NCBI GenBank assembly: GCA_016721825.1
Contig: JADKHI010000006.1
Location: forward strand, 124,001 to 188,000
Direction of reading: 5' to 3'
From: Flavobacteriales bacterium
Lineage (GTDB): Bacteria > Bacteroidota > Bacteroidia > Flavobacteriales_F > PHOS-HE28
DNA: 64,000 nucleotides
This document shows positions 52,203 through 61,261 of this stretch, piece after piece; the first letter of the stretch is position 1, and each line of letters opens with the position of its first letter. Under the pieces are notes generated by a model. The model was not told the DNA's origin. It was given only the letters and a program-made list of their open reading frames with translations, and ran no database searches. A program made the translations under genes and the position numbers.

Positions 52203-53264
52203 TCAGTCCTTGATGAAGGGATAGTCCGGTGTCTTGTACACGTCCTCGTACAGCGCTTCGGGACCGGGCAGGGGGCTTTCCTCCGCGAACTTCACGGCCT
52301 CCTCCACCTCCTGCTTGATCGCCACATCCAGCGCTTCCAGCTCGGCCTCGGTGGCCCACTTGTTCGAGAGCAACTTGGTGCGCACATCTTCGATGGGGTC
52401 CTGCTGCTTGTACTCCTCCACTTCCTCCTTGGTGCGGTACTTCTGCGGGTCGCTCATGCTGTGGCCGCGGTACCGGTAGGTCTTGATCTCAAGGAGGTAG
52501 GGCCCTTTGCCTTCGCGGCAGTGGGCGCAAGCTTTGGCGATGGCCTCGTGCACGGCCTCGCACTTCATGCCGTCCACGGGCTCACCGGGCATGTCGTAGC
52601 TCTCACCCAAGGTGTACAGGTCGTGCACGTTGCTGGTGCGTTCCACGCTGGTGCCCATCGCGTAGTTGTTGTTCTCGATGATGAAGATCACCGGGAGCTT
52701 CCACGTCATGGCCATGTTGAAGGTCTCGTGCAGCATGCCCTGGCGCACGGCGCCGTCGCCCATGGAGCAGAGCGTCACGCTGTCGTTGCCGTTGTACTGG
52801 TCGGCGAAGGCGATTCCGGCGCCCAGGCCGATCTGCCCGCCCACGATGCCGTGGCCGCCGAAGAGGTTGCGCTCCTTGTCGAAGTAGTGCATGCTGCCAC
52901 CCTTGCCCTTGCTGGTGCCGGTGGTGCGCCCGTAGAGCTCAGCCATCACGTTCTTCGCAGGGGTGCCCAACACCAACGGGTGCGCGTGGTCGCGGTAGCC
53001 GGTGATGATGCGGTCGTTCTTGCCGATGGCGGTGATCATGCCCGCGAGGATGGCTTCCTGCCCGATGTAGAGGTGGCAGAAACCGCCGAACTTCTGCATG
53101 GTGTAGAGCTGCCCGGTCTTCTCCTCGAAGCGCCGCATGAGCAGCATGTCCTTGAACCAACGCTGGTAGGTCTCCTTGGTGAAGGCGCCGGACGATGCCG
53201 GAGCGGACTTCTTCGCGGTGCCGGCGGAAGCCTTGGCGGGCGTGGATGCGGTCTTGGTGGCCAT
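52203..53264 (-). CDS. pdhA: pyruvate dehydrogenase (acetyl-transferring) E1 component subunit alpha
   Basis: A 353-residue E1 alpha. The thiamine diphosphate motif runs from GDG (169-171) to NNN (198-200), with FGGHGIVGGQIGLGAGIAFA before it and the loop YRGHSMSDPQKYRTKEE later. With E1 beta it decarboxylates pyruvate and acetylates the E2 lipoyl group. No pdhB is adjacent. Residues 1-~25 are an Ala/Lys/Thr-rich extension before the usual N-terminus. The start at ATG 53264 leaves a TATCTTTG box 24 bases upstream. Confidence 0.97.
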   Translation of the reverse strand: MATKTASTPAKASAGTAKKSAPASSGAFTKETYQRWFKDMLLMRRFEEKTGQLYTMQKFGGFCHLYIGQEAILAGMITAIGKNDRIITGYRDHAHPLVLGTPAKNVMAELYGRTTGTSKGKGGSMHYFDKERNLFGGHGIVGGQIGLGAGIAFADQYNGNDSVTLCSMGDGAVRQGMLHETFNMAMTWKLPVIFIIENNNYAMGTSVERTSNVHDLYTLGESYDMPGEPVDGMKCEAVHEAIAKACAHCREGKGPYLLEIKTYRYRGHSMSDPQKYRTKEEVEEYKQQDPIEDVRTKLLSNKWATEAELEALDVAIKQEVEEAVKFAEESPLPGPEALYEDVYKTPDYPFIKD

Positions 53265-53288
53265 GGGAAGCAGCTCGTGGGAGCGGGC

Positions 53289-53296
53289 CAAAGATA
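53289..53296 (-). promoter_or_regulatory. putative -7 box for the pdhA gene run
   Basis: Minus strand TATCTTTG, an exact TAnnTTTG match, ending 24 bases before the pdhA start at 53264. Confidence 0.55.
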
Positions 53297-53333
53297 GCCT
53301 TGGAGCCCTTGCCTTGGCAGGACCCGAAGCGCC

Positions 53334-53819
53334 CTACTTCCGCAGGAACGAACTGTCGAAGGACAGGGGCAGCAGGCTCTCGGCGCTGAAGGTCTCGAGC
53401 ACCGGACCGCGCACGTTGCCCATGAGCAAACGCACGGGGCTTCCCTGGCGGTTCTCCTGTTCCAACAGGGCCTGACGACAGATACCGCAGGGGGTCACGG
53501 GGTCCCGGCCTTTCACTTGGGGCACCACGATGGCCATGGTGTCCACCTGCCCACGGGGCATCACGGTCATGGCGGCGTGCAGAGCGGTGCGTTCGGCACA
53601 GATCCCTGCGGGGAAGGCGGCGTTCTCCTGGTTGCTGCCGGGGATGATCTCACCGTCGGTCATGCGGAGCGCGGCTCCGACCTTGAACTTGGAGTACTTG
53701 GCGTAGGCGTTGCGGGCCGCGCGCTGGGCCAGCTTCAGCAGTTCCTGGTCCTCCTTCGGCAGTGCCGACCACGAAGCATGGTGCATGTATGTGGTGGTGA
53801 CCTTGCGCGTTGTTGACAT
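53334..53819 (-). CDS. cdd: cytidine deaminase
   Basis: A 161-residue cytidine deaminase of the tetrameric type. Zinc ligands Cys74 (in CAERTALHA), Cys111 and Cys114 (PCGICRQ) and the catalytic Glu76 are present, as is KFKVGAAL earlier. It deaminates cytidine and deoxycytidine in pyrimidine salvage. The start at ATG 53819 is preferred because upstream in-frame sequence reads through the promoter region. Confidence 0.95.
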   Translation of the reverse strand: MSTTRKVTTTYMHHASWSALPKEDQELLKLAQRAARNAYAKYSKFKVGAALRMTDGEIIPGSNQENAAFPAGICAERTALHAAMTVMPRGQVDTMAIVVPQVKGRDPVTPCGICRQALLEQENRQGSPVRLLMGNVRGPVLETFSAESLLPLSFDSSFLRK

Positions 53820-53841
53820 GGAGGGTAAGGGAAAAGGGTTC

Positions 53842-53849
53842 CGAAGGTA
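53842..53849 (-). promoter_or_regulatory. putative -7 box for cdd
   Basis: Minus strand TACCTTCG, ending 22 bases before the cdd start at 53819. Confidence 0.5.
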
Positions 53850-53893
53850 ACGTGCTCCACAGGTTGCCGAAGGCTGCGCCCGCTGCGGTTGCA

Positions 53894-53901
53894 TAGATTT
53901 G
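53894..53901 (+). promoter_or_regulatory. putative -7 box for the VTC-domain gene
   Basis: TAGATTTG, an exact TAnnTTTG match, ending 12 bases before ATG 53914. A TTG lies 27 bases upstream, a little far for a -33 element. Confidence 0.45.
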
Positions 53902-53913
53902 GCCGCTTCAGCC

Positions 53914-54666
53914 ATGCCCACGCTCCCAGAGGTCCTCGCCCGTTTCGAACCCATCTCGCTCACCGAGATGGACCGCGTGGCCTTGCAGGACCGCATGGAC
54001 ACCAAGTACGTGTTCGGTTCCGCGCAGCTGCCGGAACTGTTGGAACAGCTGCGTTCCGAATACCGCATCCTGGAAGTGGCTGGCAAGCGAGGCACCGACT
54101 ACCGTTCGCTGTACTTCGACACCGCCGACCTCAAGCACTTCCACGAGCACCACAACGGCAGGTCCTTCCGCAGCAAGGTGCGCTTTCGCGAATACCTGGG
54201 CAGCGACCTGTGCTACCTGGAGGTGAAGCGCAAGACCGGTCGCGGTGGCACCGACAAGAAGCGCGTTCGCGTGGAGCGGATCCCCGAGGTGATGACGCCC
54301 GAGCAACAGCTTTTCGCGGCCAACGCGAGCAACTGTGCAGAGCCCCTTCTGCCCCAGCTCTGGAACCATTTCACCCGGCTCACGCTGGTGCATCGCACAC
54401 GCAACGAACGGCTCACCATCGACCATGCCATGCGCTTCACGCAGGCCGGAACGGAACGCGCCCTGGAAGGGATCTGTGTGGCCGAGCTGAAGGAAGCGCG
54501 CGCCGACCGCAACTCCCCGTTCGCACGGCTCATGCGGGCCCTCGGCAATCGACCCGCTGGCATGAGCAAGTATTGCGTCGGCATGATGCTGCTGCACGAC
54601 CGTGTGAAACGCAACGCCTTCAAACCCATCCTGCTCCAACTGGAGCGCATCCGCAACGCCGCCTGA
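53914..54666 (+). CDS. VTC domain-containing protein (candidate polyphosphate polymerase)
   Basis: A 250-residue VTC-domain protein. The domain is recognised by RMDTKYVF near residue 30, YRSLYFDTADLKHFHEHHNG, KVRFREYLGSDLCYLEVKRK and a late VAELKEAR and GMSKYCVGM, the strands that line the triphosphate tunnel with basic residues. In yeast Vtc4 this fold makes polyphosphate from ATP; that activity here is by analogy. The partner gene just downstream encodes a DUF4956 membrane protein, a pairing seen in other bacteria. Confidence 0.9.
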   Translation: MPTLPEVLARFEPISLTEMDRVALQDRMDTKYVFGSAQLPELLEQLRSEYRILEVAGKRGTDYRSLYFDTADLKHFHEHHNGRSFRSKVRFREYLGSDLCYLEVKRKTGRGGTDKKRVRVERIPEVMTPEQQLFAANASNCAEPLLPQLWNHFTRLTLVHRTRNERLTIDHAMRFTQAGTERALEGICVAELKEARADRNSPFARLMRALGNRPAGMSKYCVGMMLLHDRVKRNAFKPILLQLERIRNAA

Positions 54667-54676
54667 GGCCACGACC

Positions 54677-55336
54677 ATGATGACCGCGAAGCTCTTCGGA
54701 ATGCGCATCTTCCACGACGATCTGTGGGAGCTGCTGTTCAAGTTCACATTGGACGTGGTGGTGCTGTTCATCCTCATCCGGCTGATCTACTACCCCATCC
54801 ACCGGAAGAAGGACCACCTCTTCACCTACTTCCTCTTCAACATCCTCATCTTCTTCCTGTGCGTGCTGCTGAACAACGTGAAGTTGAGCACCGGCTTCGC
54901 CTTCGGCCTGTTCGCGGTGTTCAGCGTGTTGCGCTACCGCACCGAACAGATCAGCATCAAGGACATGACCTACCTGTTCGCGGTGATCGCCCTCGCGGTG
55001 ATCAACGCGCTGGTGAGCAAGAAGATCAGCCTCGCGGAGCTCCTGTTCACCGACGGCATGATCCTCCTGGTGACCTACGCCTTGGAACACCTCTGGCTCA
55101 CGCGCCACGAGGCCATGCGCTTTGTGAACTATGAGAAGATCGACCTGATCCGCCCGGAGAAACGCGAAGCCCTGCACGCGGACCTGAAGGAACGCCTCGG
55201 TATCAGCGTGAGCCGCATCGAAGTGGGCAAGATCGACCTGCTTCGTGATACCGTGCAGCTGCGTGTGTTCTACTTCGAGGACGAGCAGTCGATGGCCACC
55301 TTCAATGAGATGCCAGCGGACGACGGGGACGACTAG
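54677..55336 (+). CDS. DUF4956 domain-containing membrane protein
   Basis: A 219-residue protein with four or five hydrophobic helices in residues ~20-145, including FLFNILIFFLCVLLNNVKLS and TGFAFGLFAVFSVLRYRTEQ, the hallmark DUF4956 segment, followed by ISIKDMTYLF. A soluble C-terminal domain (~150-219) follows. It starts 10 bases after the VTC gene, so the two likely form one unit; the membrane protein may act as an exporter or anchor for the product. The stop overlaps the convergent ispF stop by 4 bases. Confidence 0.9.
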   Translation: MMTAKLFGMRIFHDDLWELLFKFTLDVVVLFILIRLIYYPIHRKKDHLFTYFLFNILIFFLCVLLNNVKLSTGFAFGLFAVFSVLRYRTEQISIKDMTYLFAVIALAVINALVSKKISLAELLFTDGMILLVTYALEHLWLTRHEAMRFVNYEKIDLIRPEKREALHADLKERLGISVSRIEVGKIDLLRDTVQLRVFYFEDEQSMATFNEMPADDGDD

Positions 55337-55815
55337 ACCTTGTGGACGAGTGCCACGGCATGGGCGCAAACGCCCTCGGCACGCCCCACGAAACCCATCT
55401 TCTCGTTGGTGGTCGCCTTGATGCTCACGGCATCCACATCAACACCTAATAGCGGAGCGATGGCCGCGCGCATGGCAGGGATGTGTGGCTTGATCTTCGG
55501 TGCTTCGAGCACCAGGCTACAGTCCACGTTGCCAACGGACCAGCCCTTCTCCTTCAGCAGGCGCACCACCTCGGCCAGCAGCACTTTGCTGTCCGCACCC
55601 TTCCAACGCATGTCGGTATCGGGGAAGTGGTGACCGATATCGCCCAAGGCCACGGCGCCGAGCAGGGCATCACAGAGGGCGTGCAAGAGCACATCAGCAT
55701 CGCTGTGTCCGAGGGCACCCACGCTATGGGGGATCAGCACACCACCAAGCCAGAGCTCACGGCCGGCCACCAGCTGGTGCACATCATAGCCAAGGCCGAT
55801 GCGGAATGGGGTCAT
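55333..55815 (-). CDS. ispF: 2-C-methyl-D-erythritol 2,4-cyclodiphosphate synthase
   Basis: A 160-residue IspF, the fifth enzyme of the MEP isoprenoid pathway. Zinc ligands Asp11, His13 (GYDVHQ) and His45 (DVLLHALCDALLGA) are present, and GHHFPDTD follows. Length is normal. It overlaps the end of porV by 4 bases, so both are probably translated from one transcript. Confidence 0.97.
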   Translation of the reverse strand: MTPFRIGLGYDVHQLVAGRELWLGGVLIPHSVGALGHSDADVLLHALCDALLGAVALGDIGHHFPDTDMRWKGADSKVLLAEVVRLLKEKGWSVGNVDCSLVLEAPKIKPHIPAMRAAIAPLLGVDVDAVSIKATTNEKMGFVGRAEGVCAHAVALVHKV

Positions 55816-57107
55816 TCGACCTCCGTCTTCTTGCGCTTGCCGTCGAAGTTGAATCCGATGGTGAAGCGAAGGGTGTTCGCCAGCGGACTGCGCTGCGTGT
55901 TGGCGATCAGGTAGCTGAGATCCAGCGAGAACACCTTGTAGCGAAGGCCGGCACCGAGGGTCACGTACTTACGGTTGCCCTTGGTGAAGTGCTCCCAGAA
56001 GTAGCCACCGCGGAAGGCGAACTGCTTGGCGTACCAGTATTCGAAACCACCGCCCAGGTTGATCTCGCGCATCTCCTCGCGGAACTTGCTGCCGGATTCC
56101 ACTTGGACAGCGCCGTTATCATCGTAGTACACCACACCCGGCGCGTCGCTGAAGGACCCGAACATGCCTGCGGCCACACCCCGGTTGGGGTCCTCACCGC
56201 TGGCGATGATCAGGTTGCCCTGGTCATCCTTGGCCACGTTGCCGGAGCTGTCCAACAGGTAAACCGGCGGGGTCGGTACAAGCAGCTTGTTGATGTCCAG
56301 ATTGAAGGAGAGGCTGTTGTACTCGTCCATGTTCATGGTGAACCGGGGCCCGAGACGTAGGTTGATGGGGATGAAGTCACGCTTGGCCGCATCCGAGTAC
56401 GACATCTTGGCGCCAATGTTCGACACATTGATGCCAAAGGCGAACTCGCCATCCTTCTGCCCAAGCTCCAGGTCGTCCTTGATGTAGTAGAAGGAAACGT
56501 CAGCAGCGATGGTCTGACCGGCCTTGGTGTTGGCACCGCTCACGTTCAAGCCACCGGTAAGGTTGCTGTTCACGTAGCGGAGGGTGATGCCACCGGCGGT
56601 GCGGTCGCTCAGTTTCTGCGAGAAGGTGAGATCAATCGCGAACTCGGCCGGCTTGAAATCGCGGATGGGCTGGCCGTTGATGTCGGTGAACTGGATACTG
56701 CCCAGGTTGAAGTAGCGGAGGGAGGCGCCGATGGCGGAGCGGTTGTTCGCCAGTTTCTTGAAGCCGGCCAGGTAGGCCATGCTCATGTCAGGCACCAAGT
56801 TGCGCAGCCAGGGCGAGTAGGACATGCGGAACTCGCTCTCGTTCTCCGCGAAGGCCAGCTTGCTGGGGTTCCAGTGGATGGCGTTGGCATCAGGGCTCAC
56901 CGCCACGCCGCCATCGCCCATGCCACCGGCACGGGAATCCGGAGAGATCATCAGGAACGGCACTGCCGTAGTGATGGTATTGAGCTGCTTGTCGCAATCC
57001 TGGCCGGAAAGCTCATTGATGCAACCGGTGCTCACCTGGGCGCTCAAAGGAGCTGCTGCGACCAAGGTCAGCAAGGGAAGACCCCAACGGATGGGCGTGA
57101 CGTTCAT
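55812..57107 (-). CDS. porV: type IX secretion system outer membrane protein PorV
   Basis: A 431-residue FadL-like outer-membrane beta-barrel. Signal peptide (1-23, ending APLSAQ), then SPDSRAGGMGDGGVAVSPDA, IHWNPSKLAF and many alternating strands to the end (LGAGLRYKVFSLDLSYLIAN). PorV (LptO) shuttles T9SS cargo from the Sov translocon to the PorU attachment complex. Its gene lies upstream of ispF and downstream of porU on the same strand, in a setting I recall from other Flavobacteriia. An exact TAnnTTTG box (TATATTTG) lies 26 bases upstream. Confidence 0.95.
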   Translation of the reverse strand: MNVTPIRWGLPLLTLVAAAPLSAQVSTGCINELSGQDCDKQLNTITTAVPFLMISPDSRAGGMGDGGVAVSPDANAIHWNPSKLAFAENESEFRMSYSPWLRNLVPDMSMAYLAGFKKLANNRSAIGASLRYFNLGSIQFTDINGQPIRDFKPAEFAIDLTFSQKLSDRTAGGITLRYVNSNLTGGLNVSGANTKAGQTIAADVSFYYIKDDLELGQKDGEFAFGINVSNIGAKMSYSDAAKRDFIPINLRLGPRFTMNMDEYNSLSFNLDINKLLVPTPPVYLLDSSGNVAKDDQGNLIIASGEDPNRGVAAGMFGSFSDAPGVVYYDDNGAVQVESGSKFREEMREINLGGGFEYWYAKQFAFRGGYFWEHFTKGNRKYVTLGAGLRYKVFSLDLSYLIANTQRSPLANTLRFTIGFNFDGKRKKTEVE

Positions 57108-57133
57108 GATCTTTCGGTCTCGGAAAAGGACGG

Positions 57134-57141
57134 CAAATATA
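57134..57141 (-). promoter_or_regulatory. putative -7 box for porV
   Basis: Minus strand TATATTTG, an exact TAnnTTTG match, ending 26 bases before the porV start at 57107 and within the 67-base gap after porU. Confidence 0.55.
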
Positions 57142-57174
57142 CGGGCAAGGGGGTGCTGTTATTGTGCAATGGCA

Positions 57175-60100
57175 TCACCGGAGGATCACGAGCTTCTCGA
57201 AGGTATCGGCCTTTTCACCCTCAGGGGTGGCGATGGCCAGTCGGTAGACATAGACCCCACGGCCGAGCTTGTCACCCTGGTCATCGAGCCCATCCCAAGC
57301 CATGGGCTCACTGCGGAAGCCGTCACAGGCCAGCGAGCGGTTGATGGTCTTCACCAGCCTTCCCGCAATGGTGAACACTTGCACCTGCACATCGAGCGTG
57401 CTGCAAGGGCGGTTATGCTCGAAGTAGAACTCGGTATGCGTGGTGAAGGGGTTCGGGTAGTTCAGCACATGCTCCAGCGCCAGTTCAGCGCTAGGGGCCA
57501 CCACGAACTCCGTGCTCTTCGTGCTGCTGTTGTTGAACACGTCCCAGGCTTTCAGATCGAGCGTATGCGTGCCTTCGGTCAGGTCCTTGAAGCGGTAACG
57601 CACCTTGCCGCTCTTGTAGGTGTCGAGGTCGGCCTCATACCGGTCGTTCAACACCAGGGCCTGTTCGGTATTGGCGTCCACCACGGCCACGATATCGTGG
57701 CCGATGCTGTTGCCCAAGGTGTTGATGCCGTTGTCGTCGAAGAGCTTGGCGAACAGCAGGGGCGATTCGTCGGTGATGCCGCCGGGCACGAAGCGTTCAT
57801 CGTTCATGAACAGTTCGATGCGTGGACCTGCTTCATCGGTCAGTACGTTGGAGGACGTACCGCCCACCAACGGCTCATTGTCGTAGCCGCATGCATTGGT
57901 GCTCGGGCTTTCGGCGTAAACGCTGATGCGGCCTGGCCCGACCTGGTACTGGATGTCCTTGGGCACCACGAAGGTGAAAGAGAAAAGACCGTTGGTCACG
58001 GTCGCCCTACCGCGATAGATGATGTTCTTGCGCAGCCCGAAATTGAAGGGCGAGCCACCATCGTTGGCGAGGGTGCTCACGGTCACTTTCTTATCGAACA
58101 CAGTGGGGATCACCTGCCCGTTGAAATCGCTGAGGACCTGGTTGTTCAGGTCCACAACCTGACCGCTGATGCGCACCGTGGCCAAGGCGCTGATCGTGTC
58201 GATGGGGTTACCCAGCGTATCGGTGATGCTGGTGATGATGGACTTGTTACGGGGCTGGGCCAGACGCGTGCTCGGATCCCCGAGCAGGACGAAGTTCCGG
58301 TGGTTGGTCTGGTTCCCTTGGCTGGTGGTGATGTCCACCTTGGTGCGGCGGTAGATATCACCCAAGCGGACGGTGCGGCCCTGATCATCCTGCGTGTCGA
58401 ACACGTGGTCGTAGAAGTACTGGGCCAGCGCATAGTTCTGGCTGCTGAAGGCCAGTCGAGTCGTGCTCATCAGGGCGATGCCGCCACCGTCGGGGTTCAG
58501 GAACACCAACTCACCGGCCGAGGTCCGCGCCGGATCATCCCAGCGGCTGAACTCACAGGTGGCGGTCATGAAGAGCGGAAGGCGTTCCAAGTTGGTCCAA
58601 CCCAGGATCGTGCTCACATCCAACAAGCGTTCATGGGCCCAACCCACTTCACCGCCGTGACCGGTGTAGTTCACCAGCAAGAGCCCCTTCTCCACACGCT
58701 CGCGCAGTTCGGCCTGGGCATCAGGGTAGCGCTCGCCGCCCGGCGTGGTGTACTGCGTGTACGCATCGAGGTACACCTTGTTGATGTTGTAGCAGGGGTG
58801 CTCATTCTCCACCGATGTTGCCAGGCCATCGCTCTGGCTCATGTGCACCGTGCCTTCAAATCCATCCCCTTCCTGGTCATCACCCACGAACATCACCCAG
58901 TTGCGCCAGTCATTCAACCCTGCATCGTTGCCTACGGCACACTGTGCACCGGTGGAGGTGAGCATGGTCAAACGGTCGTACGCAAGGATCTTGTCAACCA
59001 TCTGGCGGGCTTGGTCGCGACCGATCACGGGTATGCGTCCCACTCCAATGTCCGTGATGTCAAAGGTGTTCTCCCCTTCTCCATCATCAAGCAGTGCATA
59101 GAAATCATCCGACACGTAGGAGCGCGTGGGATCCGTCGAATTGGCGGTCTGGTAGCTGGGGATCCAGTTCTGGTTGTTCGCATCCAGCGCGATGTTGTTG
59201 TAGGAACCGTCGCCGAAAAGGCACAGGTACTGCGGCATCATGAGCGGGTCGGTGCCGGCCCGGTCGTAGAGCATCTTCATGTAGCGCTTGATCGCCGAGG
59301 CATCCCGCTGCCCGCTGCTGAACTCGTTGAAGACCTGTTGGGGGGTGACCAATTGTACCGTCAACCCTTCAGAAGTACGCTGATCGGCCAGTCGCATGGC
59401 CTCGGACATGAAATCGGGGGGGCATACGATCACCATGTCGGTGGGCATCGGGGTCCCGTGCAGGTTCTGGTTGGCCACGGCGCCAATGGCCTTGGGTTGC
59501 AGATAGCCACTGTTGCGGAAGGCGACGAAGTGGTGTACCGTATCGTTCAGCTGCTTCCAGCTCTTGATGGCCCCGTTGTCCGTGTAGGGTACGTTCATCG
59601 CGTTCACCGGATCGGAAATGTCCCACACGCGATACACGCTCTGTGCCGCATCGAGCGAGAACTCCGCCACTTGACCGGCGCCCACGGAGGCCAGGTCCTG
59701 GAAGAGCAGTTGGTTACCGGCCATCTTCAGGTCGCGACGACCGTGGACCTCCAGAAAATTCAGCCAGGCAATGCTCGTTACCGGATCGAACTTGTTGAAC
59801 GTGATGGAGAAGCTCAGCGGGTTGCCCGTGGGCAGGAAGTTGAAGCAGCGCTCAAAGGGCCGGGCATAAAGGCTGTTGTAGTTGCTCGGCACGCCCGTTT
59901 CGGAGAACGTGGTCGAGAGCCCCCCCCCGGATACGGAGAATGAACTGGAGTTGCTGGTACCGATGGTGCGCGTGGCCCCATTGAACACCAATGTCACGCT
60001 ATCCTGCTGCCGCAGGTAAGGCATGTCGAAGGCGAAATTGTAGGTGGTGACGATGTCGAAGGTCTCCGCGAACCAGGTCCGTCCGGTCTTGATGAGGTTG

Positions 60101-61083
60101 ACCAGGTCGCGATCAATGAACTGGCGATCATCGAAGGCCGTGACCTGCACGGTGGCCGGGTCCTGGCTCAAAGGCGCATTCACCACGCGCTTGGGCGGAT
60201 CCACACCGATACCCACGAAATAACTGGCGGAATCGGAGTACACGTTCTTCACATGGGCCCAAGGTGCACAACCCGTGGTCTGTGACTTCCACCGCTGGGC
60301 ATCGCTTGCGTAGAAGAAGAGCTCGTCGCCCGGTCCAAATGTGCCGTCGCCACCATCTTGTACTTCAATGGAGTTCGGCAGCACATCCGTAGGGCGGAGG
60401 GTGGAGTTCTCAAAGGGCAACAGGCCCTCATGGTTCCCATAGATGTTCAGCTGATCGGAAGCCACCGGGCTTGTGACCCCGAGTGTTTCAAGGAACTCAT
60501 ACGTGATACGGTAGACCCCGTCCTGGTGAACGGTGAAGCGGTACCAGTCCCCGCTGGCCATCTTCGAAGTGCCGGGGTAGGTCCCACTGCGCAGCGTTCC
60601 GGGCGCTCCGCGGCGTTGATCCTCGATCAGGTTGAGCTTATAGGAGACGAGCTTCTCGTACTGTCCGGAGCCGGAGTTCCTGCGGAAGGGATAGATATCG
60701 ACCATGGCCACCGGCTGCTTGCGATGCCGACCCAAGCGCTGCCGCACCTCGGCCTCAGAGGCGGTCACGGTACCGAGCCCGGGGAGCAGACCGATCTCCG
60801 TCGCGGACAACGGTTCGTACACTGCTTCCGTCAACTGAGCGGAAAAGCCGGTGGTGTTCATTCCCATCGGCACGCTCTCATGGAGATAAGGAAGGTCCTG
60901 CCGGTCGGCGTCAAGCTGTGCTCCGGGGAACAAGCTGACAGGTTCGGAGGTGGAAGCCTGACGTTCAACCTGCGGAACGACCGTGGGTTTCCAAGGGATG
61001 GCGAATTGCCTGACCTGTTGGGCCAGAACGGGATAGGCCAATGTCAGAACCAGGAAAAGGGTACTCTTTCGGGACCAGGTCAT
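57175..61083 (-). CDS. porU: type IX secretion system sortase PorU
   Basis: A 1302-residue exported protein. The signal peptide is at residues 1-21. A long N-terminal region leads to a gingipain-like (C25) peptidase domain (~540-910) with the catalytic pair His809 (YTGHGGEVGWAHE) and Cys843 (TATCEFSRWDD). Further beta-sandwich domains follow, and a FlgD-like/T9SS type C-terminal domain (~1215-1302, LNYPNPFTTHTEFYFEHNRP). PorU removes the C-terminal sorting signal from cargo and couples it to surface polysaccharide. Length and order match the family. It is divergent from the porP/sprF-like gene. Confidence 0.96.
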   Translation of the reverse strand: MTWSRKSTLFLVLTLAYPVLAQQVRQFAIPWKPTVVPQVERQASTSEPVSLFPGAQLDADRQDLPYLHESVPMGMNTTGFSAQLTEAVYEPLSATEIGLLPGLGTVTASEAEVRQRLGRHRKQPVAMVDIYPFRRNSGSGQYEKLVSYKLNLIEDQRRGAPGTLRSGTYPGTSKMASGDWYRFTVHQDGVYRITYEFLETLGVTSPVASDQLNIYGNHEGLLPFENSTLRPTDVLPNSIEVQDGGDGTFGPGDELFFYASDAQRWKSQTTGCAPWAHVKNVYSDSASYFVGIGVDPPKRVVNAPLSQDPATVQVTAFDDRQFIDRDLVNLIKTGRTWFAETFDIVTTYNFAFDMPYLRQQDSVTLVFNGATRTIGTSNSSSFSVSGGGLSTTFSETGVPSNYNSLYARPFERCFNFLPTGNPLSFSITFNKFDPVTSIAWLNFLEVHGRRDLKMAGNQLLFQDLASVGAGQVAEFSLDAAQSVYRVWDISDPVNAMNVPYTDNGAIKSWKQLNDTVHHFVAFRNSGYLQPKAIGAVANQNLHGTPMPTDMVIVCPPDFMSEAMRLADQRTSEGLTVQLVTPQQVFNEFSSGQRDASAIKRYMKMLYDRAGTDPLMMPQYLCLFGDGSYNNIALDANNQNWIPSYQTANSTDPTRSYVSDDFYALLDDGEGENTFDITDIGVGRIPVIGRDQARQMVDKILAYDRLTMLTSTGAQCAVGNDAGLNDWRNWVMFVGDDQEGDGFEGTVHMSQSDGLATSVENEHPCYNINKVYLDAYTQYTTPGGERYPDAQAELRERVEKGLLLVNYTGHGGEVGWAHERLLDVSTILGWTNLERLPLFMTATCEFSRWDDPARTSAGELVFLNPDGGGIALMSTTRLAFSSQNYALAQYFYDHVFDTQDDQGRTVRLGDIYRRTKVDITTSQGNQTNHRNFVLLGDPSTRLAQPRNKSIITSITDTLGNPIDTISALATVRISGQVVDLNNQVLSDFNGQVIPTVFDKKVTVSTLANDGGSPFNFGLRKNIIYRGRATVTNGLFSFTFVVPKDIQYQVGPGRISVYAESPSTNACGYDNEPLVGGTSSNVLTDEAGPRIELFMNDERFVPGGITDESPLLFAKLFDDNGINTLGNSIGHDIVAVVDANTEQALVLNDRYEADLDTYKSGKVRYRFKDLTEGTHTLDLKAWDVFNNSSTKSTEFVVAPSAELALEHVLNYPNPFTTHTEFYFEHNRPCSTLDVQVQVFTIAGRLVKTINRSLACDGFRSEPMAWDGLDDQGDKLGRGVYVYRLAIATPEGEKADTFEKLVILR

Positions 61084-61117
61084 GAACAGCTGCTAACAGG
61101 TTTTCAACAGGATGTGC

Positions 61118-61125
61118 CGAAAATA
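61118..61125 (-). promoter_or_regulatory. putative -7 box for porU
   Basis: Minus strand TATTTTCG, ending 34 bases before the porU start at 61083. One base separates it from a plus-strand TACCTTCG, so the two promoters would be back to back. Confidence 0.5.
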
Positions 61126-61126
61126 C

Positions 61127-61134
61127 TACCTTCG
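61127..61134 (+). promoter_or_regulatory. putative -7 box for the porP/sprF-like gene
   Basis: TACCTTCG on the plus strand, 127 bases before ATG 61262, implying a leader of about 120 bases or an upstream start. Confidence 0.4.
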
Positions 61135-61261
61135 GCCCTTGCGTTAAGAACACACGACGAACGAGGATGGTTCCGGATTATTGCGGCCCCACTCAGTGAA
61201 CCTTGACGCAATGGGCTTCGTATACTTGGCGCTAGCACTTGTGCACCGATCGATGGTGAGC

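Noticed and set aside
56824..59943. 1039-codon open frame on the plus strand opposite porV and porU
   Set aside because: It is antisense to two well-supported genes; in GC-rich DNA with strong third-position bias the opposite strand stays open by chance. The translation is His/Gly/Val-rich without recognisable domains.
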